Shown here in pieces: positions 18,501 through 25,636 of a stretch of DNA of 60,000 nucleotides. Position 1 is the stretch's first letter. Each line of letters begins with the position of its first letter. The DNA comes from Symsagittifera roscoffensis. Lineage: Eukaryota; Xenacoelomorpha; Acoela; Convolutidae. The DNA is taken from positions 64,641,253 to 64,701,252 of the forward strand of contig NC_087062.1 in NCBI RefSeq assembly GCF_963678635.1, in the 5' to 3' direction. The position numbers were made by a program, and so were the translations under genes. The notes beneath the pieces were generated by a model that was not told where the DNA came from, made no database searches, and saw only the letters and a list, made by a program, of their open reading frames with translations.

Positions 18501-19929
18501 CTTGAGGCGCTTGTTCAGCAGCACCAGATGACGATGCAGCCAACACCCGTTCCTGTACACCGTGATCTTCTTTGGCGTACGCTCCAACATTTCCTGGAAA
18601 AATCTGCCGTTTGAAAATGGACAACATTTCTTAACATTATTTCACAAATCCATGTTGAAAGAAAGTTCCAATGATAAAAAGAACAGCTCATGAACCGAAT
18701 ACAGTTTCTCGCAATTCTCGCAACGGGTTATAGTGAAAGTTTTGGGTCCTTTATATTAGGAACGCATGCCTAAATTCGGGCGAGTTACATGAAAAATTAC
18801 GGTTTAAAGGTTAGGAAAGGAAAGTAACAACATCGAATTTTGGAGAAAATAGCAAATGGTGACCCTATCGGTCATTTGAAGAAATTGTCTTTACCGTTTG
18901 AGCATACAGCTGAAATAGGATTTATGGTAACAATAATAATTTGTAAAGTCACTAAAACAATAATAGTTTTCAACCACAGTTTGAATCAAACTCCTGGGGC
19001 TTTCCGAAAAACGTTAAGTCAGTCAAAACTAGGCCAACACTTGCCCTGTGCCATAGACCCGACCAAAAAAAGTTTTCGATTTTCAACTTTTTGTTCAATT
19101 TATCGTTGGCGCCTAAGGGCATCCAAATCCCTCTCGCGCGCCCTAAATTAGCTACTGGTTTCGAGCTTCCAAAAATCTATGTAATTTTGGCTTTTAATAA
19201 ATAGAAATTTTTTCGATATCTCAGTTTTTTCTGTTAGAGTCTTTTGTTAACTAAGGTTAACTGTATGAACAGGACTGTTTAGTCACCAGACGCAATGAAT
19301 GAGCCTTCTAATAATCTCACCTCTTCGTCCTTGGGTGACCTAGGCTTGAATCCCATCTGTCTACTCTCAGACGATCCCCGCCCTGACTTCTTCTGGTGCT
19401 CATGCCACCAACTGTCCAGGTACTGTCCAGTCAGCCGCTTACTAAAGTTCTCCTGTGACGTCAGAGGCTTCCTATTTGTCCATTTCCCATTCTCCCAAAC
19501 CCGCTGCAAGTTCAAAGGGCGCGGCTTGTTGAACTCTCGACACACATAAGCTCGTCCATGTTGCAACTCGTCAATTGAATTAATCTCGGAACCCGTTTTG
19601 GGAGTGTGAATTGATCTTACGCCGAAAGGAATGTTCATTTTTTCACTCAAATCGTTCAAAAGTGTGTCCATACTACGATATGTAGCATCACTAAACTTAA
19701 TGGTATGAGCTACTCGAGCGTCACTGTTTTTGAAAAACTGGCATTTTTTGCCCCGCCAGTCACGTGACACCAGTTTTCCATATCGAGATTGGAATCCAAT
19801 GGAAGGACTGAAAACGACTGCTTTACCTTTTTCGTCCAGATAATCTTCGTACTCGTCTGGCTTTCTTAGCCCCGGGTAAAACTGGTCCAAGTTTTCCTCG
19901 AAGTCAAACTCAACGCTTTCGCCATCCAT
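9075..19929 (-). CDS. DCX-PLAT-beta-trefoil protein, 14 exons (whole gene)
   Basis: Joining the 14 exons listed below gives 3,066 nt, an open frame of 1,021 codons plus stop; every junction agrees in phase and has GT-AG ends. Order: acidic N-terminus; DCX domain 1 (about 62-142); DCX domain 2 (about 211-295); PLAT 1 (about 329-450); PLAT 2 (about 460-590); two beta-trefoils built from six related repeats (about 609-740 and 745-865); a basic, Ser/Pro-rich tail (875-1021). DCX domains bind tubulin or microtubules; PLAT domains bind lipids or proteins; trefoils bind varied ligands. I infer a microtubule-linked scaffold, perhaps of cilia or sensory cells, by analogy with RP1/DCDC proteins (DCX) and LOXHD1 (PLAT). 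Orthology is not claimed. The start is bounded by an in-frame stop four codons upstream (TAA-GTT-GGG-AAT-ATG). Untranslated exons were not sought. Confidence 0.85.
9578..9805. mobile_element. 228 bp MITE, 8 bp target duplication (family P, copy 1)
   Basis: Ends are GGCTCTTTTCCAATTTCCC and the complement of GGCTCTTTTCCAGTTTTCCC. Flanks are gatatttc (9570-9577) and gatatttc (9806-9813), a perfect 8 bp duplication, as made by hAT-type transposases. A poly-C run lies just inside the left end. It sits in intron 13, 60 bp from exon 14. A second copy is at 59055-59265. Confidence 0.85.
10028..10293. mobile_element. 266 bp inverted-repeat element nested in the monomer
   Basis: It begins GGGGACCGAC and ends in the complement of GGGGCTAGGT. 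A 26 bp core containing 'ccagaccgaccttttacc' is identical in both terminal repeats. Flanks atgctcggt (10019-10027) and atgctctgt (10294-10302) differ at one of nine bases. They join the array blocks 'tttatgctcgg' and 'gtgtggttttttt', which are adjacent in other copies. A 9 bp duplication with G-rich ends would fit a Mutator-like origin, 8 bp a hAT origin; I cannot decide. Confidence 0.75.
10431..10743. mobile_element. 313 bp MITE nested in the same monomer
   Basis: Ends are GGATCTTGTTAATAATCCCC and the complement of GGATCTTGTTAACTATTTCC. Flanks caattaat (10423-10430) and caattatt (10744-10751) agree at seven of eight bases. The related copy near 20.82 kb shows the uninterrupted site ('acctccgattgtttgttgtaaag' on its minus strand). 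It contains two poly-C runs of about 11 and 20 bases. Confidence 0.8.
11196..11373 (-). CDS. Exon 13: trefoil 2, repeat 3
   Basis: 178 nt, residues 816-874 plus one base; acceptor 'cataaattag', donor GTAAGAAG at 11188-11195. 'HFFVERNRYEGGSFRLL' and 'NKYLGLTPEGDGM' complete the second trefoil. If the donor is not used, the frame reads CKKKH and stops at 11179-11181, giving a shorter 879-residue form. Confidence 0.85.
11861..12073 (-). CDS. Exon 12: trefoil 2, repeats 1 and 2
   Basis: 213 nt, residues 745-815, phase 0 at both ends; acceptor 'gtctactttcag', donor GTGAGT. It carries two repeats, starting 'GVIVVQTSATQTLFI' and 'KGVRMLQSIARPDCFIQM'. Confidence 0.88.
12450..12620 (-). CDS. Exon 11: trefoil 1, repeat 3
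   Basis: 171 nt, residues 688-744, phase 0 at both ends; acceptor 'tctgctatag', donor GTGAGT. 'CEWKVLQQKDRAVCLQSV' and 'SHYVSFDQQGNASLA' give the Q-x-W-like hydrophobic pattern of trefoil repeats. Confidence 0.88.
13008..13114 (-). CDS. Exon 10: trefoil 1, repeat 2
   Basis: 107 nt, to residue 687; acceptor 'actgtcatcag', donor GTGAGT. 'MQNGVRIIRSGLHSGYHLGI' parallels 'VQKGVRMLQSIARPDCFIQM' in exon 12, showing the internal repeat of the trefoils. Confidence 0.85.
13681..13810 (-). CDS. Exon 9: trefoil 1, repeat 1
   Basis: 130 nt, residues 609-651 plus one base; acceptor 'ctcgtttag', donor GTCAGT. 'WKYERGNELVFVSEASGKCL' begins the first of six similar 35-45 residue repeats. The exon is not visible as a long ORF and was found by splice logic. 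Confidence 0.8.
14184..14368 (-). CDS. Exon 8: end of PLAT 2
   Basis: 185 nt, to residue 608, phase 0 at the end; acceptor 'cttcatttcag', donor GTAAGAAG. 'GEGWFLEKIAINV' and 'FNFPCGRWLDSGQDDGKI' are the closing strands of PLAT. Confidence 0.9.
14570..14648 (-). CDS. Exon 7: middle of PLAT 2
   Basis: 79 nt, residues 521-546 plus one base; acceptor 'ttttgtccag', donor GTAAAA. 'FTIDAVSLGRLKKIKIGHD' matches the 'f.i....lG.l.ki.i.hD' core of PLAT. Confidence 0.88.
14955..15139 (-). CDS. Exon 6: first half of PLAT 2
   Basis: 185 nt, to residue 520, phase 0 at the end; acceptor 'ggccttcag'. 'YEVLIATGDRWGAGTDAEP' and 'ITLFGERGDSGERKL' are PLAT strands. The donor reads GTTCCG, weaker than the others, but it is the one that keeps the frame and the PLAT fold into exon 7. 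Confidence 0.85.
15417..15639 (-). CDS. Exon 5: second half of PLAT 1
   Basis: 223 nt, ending in phase 1; acceptor 'tatcgtgcag', donor GTGAGA. 'GKLGAIYKIRLESDYTG' and 'PDWKCVEVQM' are the conserved 'lG.i.ki.i..D..g..pdW.l..v' part of PLAT. The intron upstream (15640-17328) carries the hAT insertion. Confidence 0.9.
16014..16513 (+). pseudogene. hAT transposase, N-terminal part (BED zinc finger)
   Basis: Exon 16014-16331 and exon 16403-16513 join in phase 0 across a 71 bp GT-AG intron. A BED zinc finger (HVWEKFEQLPNGRAKCKTC, then a C-terminal H-x4-H-like pair) is followed by 'AVAKFFYACNIPF' and 'LLHPGYKPPTRKVIGGELL', all standard hAT transposase blocks. After GGELL the sequence jumps to the C-terminal region in another frame, near 16466-16490, and this frame stops at 16511. 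The DDE residues of the RNase H-like core are missing. Confidence 0.85.
16491..17039 (+). pseudogene. hAT transposase, C-terminal dimerisation part
   Basis: The frame is open from before 16491 to the stop at 17037-17039; the first ATG is at 16539. 'AAHVLHPRYTGEDL' and 'SSAGIERAFSTMG' are the conserved blocks around the hAT dimerisation domain. The frame differs from that of the N-terminal part, so the two cannot form one protein. A truncated, BED-less protein could still be made, but no promoter evidence exists. Confidence 0.85.
17329..17498 (-). CDS. Exon 4: first half of PLAT 1
   Basis: 170 nt, completing residue 328 and ending in phase 0; acceptor 'atatttcag', donor GTAAGA. 'WKLKVITSDEEGAGTTSNL' and 'LWVYGEKRDSG' are typical PLAT (LH2) strands. 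The exon is too fragmentary to stand as an ORF on the minus strand and was found by splice logic. Confidence 0.88.
17767..17944 (-). CDS. Exon 3: end of DCX domain 2 and linker
   Basis: 178 nt, residues 269-327 plus one base; acceptor 'tttcgttcag', donor GTGAGT. 'VKSVKEVLEGPDVFIAL' supplies the last strands of DCX domain 2. The linker that follows is rich in Lys and Pro. Confidence 0.88.
18399..18593 (-). CDS. Exon 2: first part of DCX domain 2
   Basis: 195 nt, residues 204-268, phase 0 at both ends; acceptor 'tttttccag' and donor GTGAAA. 'KKITVYRNG' starts a second DCX fold, followed by 'FEALLQDVGEMFKM', the helix equivalent to that in domain 1. Confidence 0.9.
19321..19929 (-). CDS. Exon 1: start, DCX domain 1
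   Basis: 609 nt, residues 1-203, ending in phase 0 at donor GTGAGA (19315-19320). The N-terminus is acidic (MDGESVEFDFEENLDQ). The DCX core runs from 'KKCQFFKNSD' to 'GRAYVCREFNKP', with the usual pattern of a hydrophobic first strand, a helix (MDTLLNDLSEKM) and an 'ID.L..G..YV' ending. The end of the exon is polar linker. Confidence 0.9.
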
Positions 19930-20460
19930 ATTCCCAACTTAGATTGATAAATTAAAAACTATCGAACCATTTATCTGCAGATTTCAATTTTAAGTACGAG
20001 CTATAATGGCTTGTTTTGAGAAGATGTAATATAATGAATGAAATTATTGAATAGCAGTCTTTTTAACGAAGCACGCTATTTGAAAGACTTATACTTGAAA
20101 AGCAAAGAGATTTTTTAAATATGCATTCTTTTCGTTGTGTTGGTGCTAGTTTTATCAAAGTAAAAAGACTATGCATATATCAACCACAAGCATGATCTTA
20201 TTATTTAAGATAAATATATAATATTACTTACAATAAAAACTTCAGAGGTAGTGGCATTTGAAACATATAGACTTTTTTCTTTTTTCTTTCCGTGAGAAAT
20301 GATTATCCCCTGTTAAAATTTTATCTGCGGCCTTGTTCAATAAACTCTGCCGCTGAAAAAATTTGAGGCTTACAAAAAATGAGCGCTACTAAAATTCAGG
20401 CGAATTAATTTACATGTGCACGCAAGAGTAATCGGTTGATGTGCAAGTAGCACGGGAAGA
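19930..20460. other. Upstream region of the DCX-PLAT gene
   Basis: About 530 bp of AT-rich sequence between the start codon and the first dispersed repeat. It should hold the promoter if there is no distant 5' exon. No TATA box or other element stands out against the AT-rich background. Confidence 0.3.
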
Positions 20461-20469
20461 TCCGAACAA

Positions 20470-20995
20470 CGTTTTGGTATTAAAACAAGACTGCTCGTAT
20501 CAGGGCAAAGCCCTGAGTGTTCCGACTGCCCCTTAATCCATATCGAATAGTTTTGGGAAAAAATATTGAAACCTAAAATTTTTGGACAACATCAAAGTGT
20601 GAAATGTTGAGTCGTACGAAATTATTACAACAGATCTGATAAGCTAGCCTCAATTCAATTTGGAACATTTTTTTTGTGCGGGATAATTCTTCACGCATAA
20701 ATATTTCGCGTTAAGCTCTCAGCAAAAGGGTTAAGTTCTTCAAAGCGCGCATAATTTAGTCCAGAACATAGCCAATTTGGCGATTTTCAAACCCCCAGAA
20801 CTTTACAACAAACAATCGGAGGTAAAATATCTTTTTAAATTTGAACTATAAAGTCAATATCTTCAATGGGATATTTGTCAAAACTATTTTTTCGATGTGC
20901 GAAAATTGAGTGAATAAAAAAACCCATACCGAGCATAAATATTCCCTTTTCTTCGAGAGTCGAAACAAAAAAAAGAACACAGTCGGTTGTGTGCT
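20470..20995 (-). repeat. Diverged monomer, minus orientation
   Basis: Read on the minus strand it gives 'ggaatatttatgctcgg', 'gtaaagttctgggggtttg', 'tgcgcgctttgaaga', 'ggggcagtcggaacactcag' and the hairpin cagggctttgccctg (about 20502-20516), then 'gagcagtcttgttt'. It is the closest relative of the intron 13 monomer and shows that site without the 10431-10743 MITE. Confidence 0.8.
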
Positions 20996-21054
20996 TTCGA
21001 AAAACAGTCTGCATAAGTTTGTTTATAATAATTTTAATTGAATTACTACTTATA

Positions 21055-22130
21055 ACTGTTCCGACTATTTGAGACGGGGTAATTTTTTTCTCCAGACCAA
21101 TTTCGACTTTTTAACTAGTCATTTGTGGCGGAATTTCTTAGATCATCTGAAAGGTATTGTTGTCCTGAGCTCAAATTTCATCTGTGATCATTTTTCGTAG
21201 AGTTATGGTTGCTTAAGCATTGCTAGTTTTGCCAATTTTGGACAATTAACGATAAATTTTCTCCTATTAACGCGTAAACGGCTTTTTAATCCGACTTAAA
21301 AATTGCGCCAAATAGAATTGAGGCATTTTATATATTTTAATTTAATATATTAAAATATCCAGACAAAACAAACAAAATTTGAACTATAAAACGCATTTTT
21401 TTTACTTGGATTGACGAAGTCGAAAACTGATGGAGATAAAACTTACTTTGTATTTTAATAGAGTTAATATTTTTCATTTTTTTTGTAGAAAATAGAGCCC
21501 AAAGTTTTACACTTAAACCGATAACTTTCGGGTTTTTTTTAGTTATCAAAATTTACGTCAATACTACCAGATCAAATACAGGCAAAAGTATATCAAATTG
21601 GGCTTGTTATGCAACCCAACAAAGGCATAAGATAAATATAAATGTTGAACAAATTGTTTGAAATTGTTTTCAAACTGAAAATTGAAATTTCATGTAGTAT
21701 AAATGCCATTTATGGCCTTCATTATTAAAACAAAAGTATTTTTACAAAATTCAGACGATAATACTCTTCTTTTTTGAATGGGACTTGTTAAGAGGCTCAC
21801 TTTGATGTATTTTTTCCGGCAATTGATCTGATAATTTTGGCGTTATTTTTGATGGATTAATTTTTCAGAAATGATTGTCTAAGAGCAAAATCATGGGCCA
21901 AAATTTTGCAAAACAAATTTTTTTATAGTATCTGCTGTGTTTTCAACTGAAATAAACTCAGTTTTAGAACATCTTGTTTTATCTTTTAAGTTTGATTCGT
22001 GATTTCCAGACAGTTTATATCAACACTGTATGTTTCTGATTATTCAGTAAATCACTTTTAACTTGAAATAGCATGTGAGGGAGGATAATTTTCAGAAAAA
22101 ATTAGTTATATTTCCATTTTTTTGAAACGA
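21055..22130 (+). repeat. Diverged monomer, plus orientation, split by an insertion
   Basis: The blocks 'ctgttccgact', 'acaattaacg', 'aacgcgtaaacggc' and 'gaggcatttta' are followed, after the fold-back element, by 'gggaggataattttcag'. That is the order seen in the intact copy at 8.3-8.8 kb. The hairpin segment itself is missing here. Confidence 0.65.
21333..22028. mobile_element. Older copy of the fold-back MITE
   Basis: Inner blocks match the 5614-6345 element in order ('ccagacaaaac', 'agttatcaaaatttacg', 'ggcttgttatgcaac', 'aggctcactttgatgta', 'ggcgttatttttgat', 'aaaattttgcaaaacaaa') and it ends 'caacactgta'. The arms have diverged strongly and the left tip is changed. It interrupts a monomer, as an insertion would. 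Edges are approximate. Confidence 0.65.
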
Positions 22131-22470
22131 TCAAGTGAGAACTCTCGAGTCGTACGAAAAAAAAAGACCTAGTAGCTAGCCTCCATTCCTCTCGAAACAA
22201 ATTTGTTGTGCGTGATGACTCACCACTCAAAAATATTTCGCGCTACGCTTTCAGTATTATGAATAAAATCTTCAAAGTGCACATAAATTAAGCTAAAACA
22301 TGGTCAATTTGGCAATTTTCAGACTCCAAAAAAATTGCAAAAAATTATTGGAGGCTGAAAATTTTTTCATTTTGATTTCAAAGAATTGATTTCTTCAAGG
22401 AGGCTTATTTTTTTGAATTCATTTTTTTTTCGATCACAGAAAACCAATTGAATAAAAAAACGGAATATCT
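22131..22470 (-). repeat. Diverged monomer part, minus orientation
   Basis: Minus-strand reading shows the older-subfamily blocks ('attttttgcaattttttt', 'aatttatgtgcactttgaag', 'tgagtggtgagtcatcacg', 'aattcgtacgactcga' equivalents). It is joined head-to-head with the plus-oriented piece that follows. Confidence 0.55.
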
Positions 22471-22745
22471 GTGCTAGGGGTGGTTTTTTTCTCTTGGCAA
22501 AATTCGCTTTTTAACTAGCAATTTTTGGCGGAGTTTTTAAAATATCATTCGAAAGGTAAAGTTGTCTTGAGCATAAAATTTAACAAATTTATTTCATCTG
22601 TGACCATTTTTGTGAATTTTAAGCAGTGTTGAAAAATTGCCAACTTGGGACAATTAACGCTCGAAATATTTCGTGTTTTCAGCGCGTAAGCGGATACTTA
22701 ATCCGTCCTAGGACTTGTTTAAGTTGAAGTAAGGCGAGCTATTTG
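22471..22745 (+). repeat. Diverged monomer part, plus orientation
   Basis: 'acggaatatctgtgctaggggtgg', 'gggacaattaacgctcg', 'aaatatttcgtgttttcagcgcg' and 'aagcggatacttaatccgtc' follow the array order. The hairpin is absent at its end. Confidence 0.65.
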
Positions 22746-22764
22746 TCCTTCTTAAATTTTTTCT

Positions 22765-22812
22765 AAAGACTGCTCGTATCAGGGCTCAGCCATGATTGTT
22801 CCGACTGTCAAC
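22765..22812 (-). repeat. Hairpin segment of the monomer, decayed
   Basis: 'gactgctcgtatcagggctc' followed by 'agccatgattgttccgactg' is the complement of the hairpin segment, with one arm mutated (gccat for gccct). Confidence 0.65.
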
Positions 22813-23017
22813 TAAATTGGTTTTCAATGTTTTTGATAATGAGAAATTCTGACAAGCTTTTAGTTTTAGGCTGATAAAACTAAAAGTTTTGTATGAAATT
22901 AAAACGACCAATTAGCTTGCCTCAATTCAAATTAGAGAATTTTTTTGAGAATTGGTTTGAATAAAAAAAGTCACCCCTATTTTATATAATCGTTACTTTT
23001 TTTGAAAGTCGGAACAA

Positions 23018-23064
23018 AAAGACTGCTCGTATCAGGGGGAAGCCCCGAATGTTCCGACTGCCCT
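23018..23064 (-). repeat. Hairpin segment of the monomer
   Basis: 'gactgctcgtatcaggggga' followed by 'agccccgaatgttccgactg' on the plus strand; on the minus strand it can form a GGGG/CCCC stem. The middle of the stem differs from the array consensus. Confidence 0.65.
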
Positions 23065-23444
23065 TCAATTGGTTTTGAATGATTTTTGATAAATCAAAAC
23101 TGGCAAAATTATGAGTTTTAAGCAGATAAAATCCCGTTTGAAGTGTTAAAATTTGAATCTTATTAGACTGAAAAAGACAATTTAGCTGCCTCCTTTCACT
23201 TTAACACGATTTTGTAGTGCGGTACAACTTGCAACGTGTTAAATATAATACAAGATTTTTAGGCTATTATACTCGTGTGCTTATCCGGCTGGGCGAACGT
23301 AGTTGAAAGGATCGAGCAAAGAGTTTTTTGAAATTGAGCTAAGTAATAAATATTTCTCTAGCATATTTATTCCTCACTTTCATCAAAAACAAAACAAATT
23401 AAAATGTTTTAATAGCGTGTGTGCGGTTTTAATTCAAAACGAGG

Positions 23445-23477
23445 CCAAACTGTGCACTGGATGGGCGCACAGTTTGG
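23445..23477. repeat. Perfect 11 bp stem hairpin
   Basis: CCAAACTGTGC (23445-23455) pairs with GCACAGTTTGG (23467-23477) across an 11 base loop. A decayed form ('caaactgtgcactgaattgg...cggtttgg') occurs near 29207-29238 in the island. Function unknown. Confidence 0.8.
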
Positions 23478-23639
23478 TGTTTGTAAGTCACGTGTTTAAA
23501 TGTGGTCGGAACGATATAAAACGAAAGAACAAAAAAAAGGACCATTGGTTGGGAAATCTGCGTACAGTTCTGCGTAATTTTTTTTAAAAAATTTAATGTC
23601 TCCCATTTTTATAAGCAAATACTCTTCGATATACCTCAA

Positions 23640-23690
23640 AATACAGTCGGAACGTTCAAGGCTTCGCGCTGATACGATCAGTCTTGTTTC
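23640..23690 (+). repeat. Hairpin segment of the monomer, decayed
   Basis: 'acagtcggaacgttcaaggc' followed by 'ttcgcgctgatacgatcagtc' matches the array hairpin segment with both arms altered. Confidence 0.65.
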
Positions 23691-23705
23691 AATTGCGACG
23701 CCACG

Positions 23706-23945
23706 GTCGTTTAGATTCAGGGGCAGTGCGCAAAGTAAACAGGGGAAAAGCGAAAATTTGTCCAGTCAACAACAAAAAACCTCTAAAATCCGCCGAAAAA
23801 TAAATGATTCGTTTTTGACGGCCACTGCCGTTTAGATTCAGGAAAAGTGCGCAAAGTAAATAAGAAGAAAAGCGAAAGTTTTTCCAGTCAACAACAAAAA
23901 TCTCTAAAATCCGCCGAAATATAAATGATTCGTTATTGACAAGTT
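23706..23945. repeat. Two tandem copies of a ~120 bp unit
   Basis: 'cgtttagattcaggggcagtg...gattcgtttttgac' is followed by 'cgtttagattcaggaaaagtg...gattcgttattgac'. A looser third match ('ctgccgtgtagattcgggtc') lies at 27657 in the island inside the array. Confidence 0.8.
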
Positions 23946-23993
23946 AATTGGGTTATTGACAATAATGCCGCAGCAGTACAATACACATGCTGC

Positions 23994-24410
23994 TGCAAGA
24001 GAGAAAAAGTTTGGATTTTCAAAAAACTTTTGATTTTTTTCTAACTTTTTATAGGTTGACCAAGTTGATTTCTCGAGCAATCCAGATTATAATGAAGACC
24101 GCATATCGACAAAACGTTTTGCGTCCCGGTCAAATTTTTGAACAAAAAAACGTCCTTTTTAGGCACTTCTTGGAAAATTTTGACCACAAAATGCGTTTTT
24201 GGCGCGCGCTTCCCCTCAAAATTAGTATATATTGGCGCCAGATACGCCGTTGGAACAATTTTAAGGCCGGTCAGCCAAAAATGGATTTCATAAAAAAAGT
24301 AGCAAAGGGGGGATCTTTTGGGTCGTCAGGGGGTCGAATTCATCCCCAAAGGAAGGCAAACCTCCCCCCCCCCCCCTCCCCGCAATCCGCCCCTGATCAT
24401 GACCACGCAG
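23994..24410. repeat. C-rich dispersed element, right-end copy
   Basis: It shares 'ggattttcaaaaaa', 'gaccgcatatcg'-like and 'ggccggtcagccaaaaat' blocks with 24968-25308 and ends in a poly-C run followed by 'gcaatccgcccctga', the complement of the 'tcaggggcgga' start of the other copies. The left end was not found. Confidence 0.6.
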
Positions 24411-24659
24411 GAACATAATGAGAAAATGAGCACGATTCTCAGCGCTCATCTCCATGTCACAAAACTTTAACTCATCAGTCAGGCCATTTTCAATGAAGAT
24501 TATGTTATGGGAAAATAACAGAATTAACAAATTAACAAAAGAATTAATAGCATTTCATATGGCAGAAGATTGTATTTTCAAAAACTATCTTGGTAGTACT
24601 ATTATAATTGATTGAAAATCAAAATTACTACCTATTGTAACATATCACCAAAGCAAAAT

Positions 24660-25125
24660 TCCAATTCCAGCCCAAAATAAGTTGCTACAAAACTCTGCAA
24701 TCATGTCCTTTGAACAGAAGAGAAGTTATTATCAAGCGCGGATCCAGGGATTTCTCGGGGAGGGGAGGGGAGGGAGGAGTGCGGATTTTCAAAAAAAAAT
24801 TTGAAAGTTTTGCCGACATTTTTTTAGGTCAACTTTTTGAGCTCTCCAAAGACCGTAGTTTGACTAAACTTTCTGCACTGAAGCAAAAATCCATTTCCAG
24901 CGCAAAATCAGTTGCTGCAAAATTCCGCAATCATGCCTTTTGTACAGAAGAGAAGTAATTATCAGGGGCGGATCCAGGAATTTCTCGAGGGAGGGGGGGC
25001 GGATTTTCAAAAAAAGTTTTGAAAACTTTGTTGACTTTTTTTATAGGTCAACCAAATAAATTTTTTGAACTTACCAAATTACTACAAAGACCGTAATTTG
25101 CCACAAATTTTTCTGTGCCGCAGGC
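24660..25125. repeat. ~231 bp direct duplication
   Basis: The block from 'ccaattccagcccaaaataag' through 'gcggatccagg' and 'ggattttcaaaaa' occurs twice, with 'gcggatccagg' at 24737 and 24968. Each copy covers the left end of the C-rich element plus its flank. Confidence 0.7.
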
Positions 25126-25308
25126 AAATTTTTGAAAAAACAGGTCAAAAAAGCCGTTCAAAGCCGAAAAATTTTAAGGTCAGTCAGCCAAAAATTGATA
25201 TCTCAAAACAGTACAAAGTGGATCCTTTGGGTCGGCAGGGGTCGAATCCCTGAGAAAAGAGGCGTCCACCAACCCCTCCCCCCCCCCCCCCTAAATCCAC
25301 TACTGATT
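24965..25308. mobile_element. Candidate MITE with G/C-rich terminal repeats
   Basis: It starts CAGGGGCGGATCCAGG, then a poly-G run; it ends with a poly-C run and then 'cctaaatccactactg', whose complement CAGTAGTGGATTTAGG matches the start loosely. No clean target duplication was seen, so the exact edges and superfamily are open. Confidence 0.5.
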
Positions 25309-25436
25309 GTTTTATTAGGAAGTTAGAGGTTACCTCTATTTTTTAATTGGTTCCTTTCAAAGGGAACATTGAGAACACTTCGGCATTTTTGTTATTTGTG
25401 ATTGGCTGCCCGATGATTTGGACAAAAATTGTTTCC

Positions 25437-25636
25437 NNNNNNNNNNNNNNNNNNNNNNNNNNNNNNNNNNNNNNNNNNNNNNNNNNNNNNNNNNNNNNNN
25501 NNNNNNNNNNNNNNNNNNNNNNNNNNNNNNNNNNNNNNNNNNNNNNNNNNNNNNNNNNNNNNNNNNNNNNNNNNNNNNNNNNNNNNNNNNNNNNNNNNNN
25601 NNNNNNNNNNNNNNNNNNNNNNNNNNNNNNNNNNNN
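25437..25636. other. Assembly gap (200 N)
   Basis: Exactly 200 N, a placeholder length. Left of it is non-array sequence, right of it the middle of an array monomer, so the true array start and an unknown number of monomers are missing. Reading frames drawn across it are meaningless. Confidence 1.

Noticed and set aside
23303-23835. ORFs of 94 and 79 codons
   Set aside because: They lie over the 11 bp hairpin, a decayed monomer hairpin and the start of a tandem duplication; no motif and no splice context.
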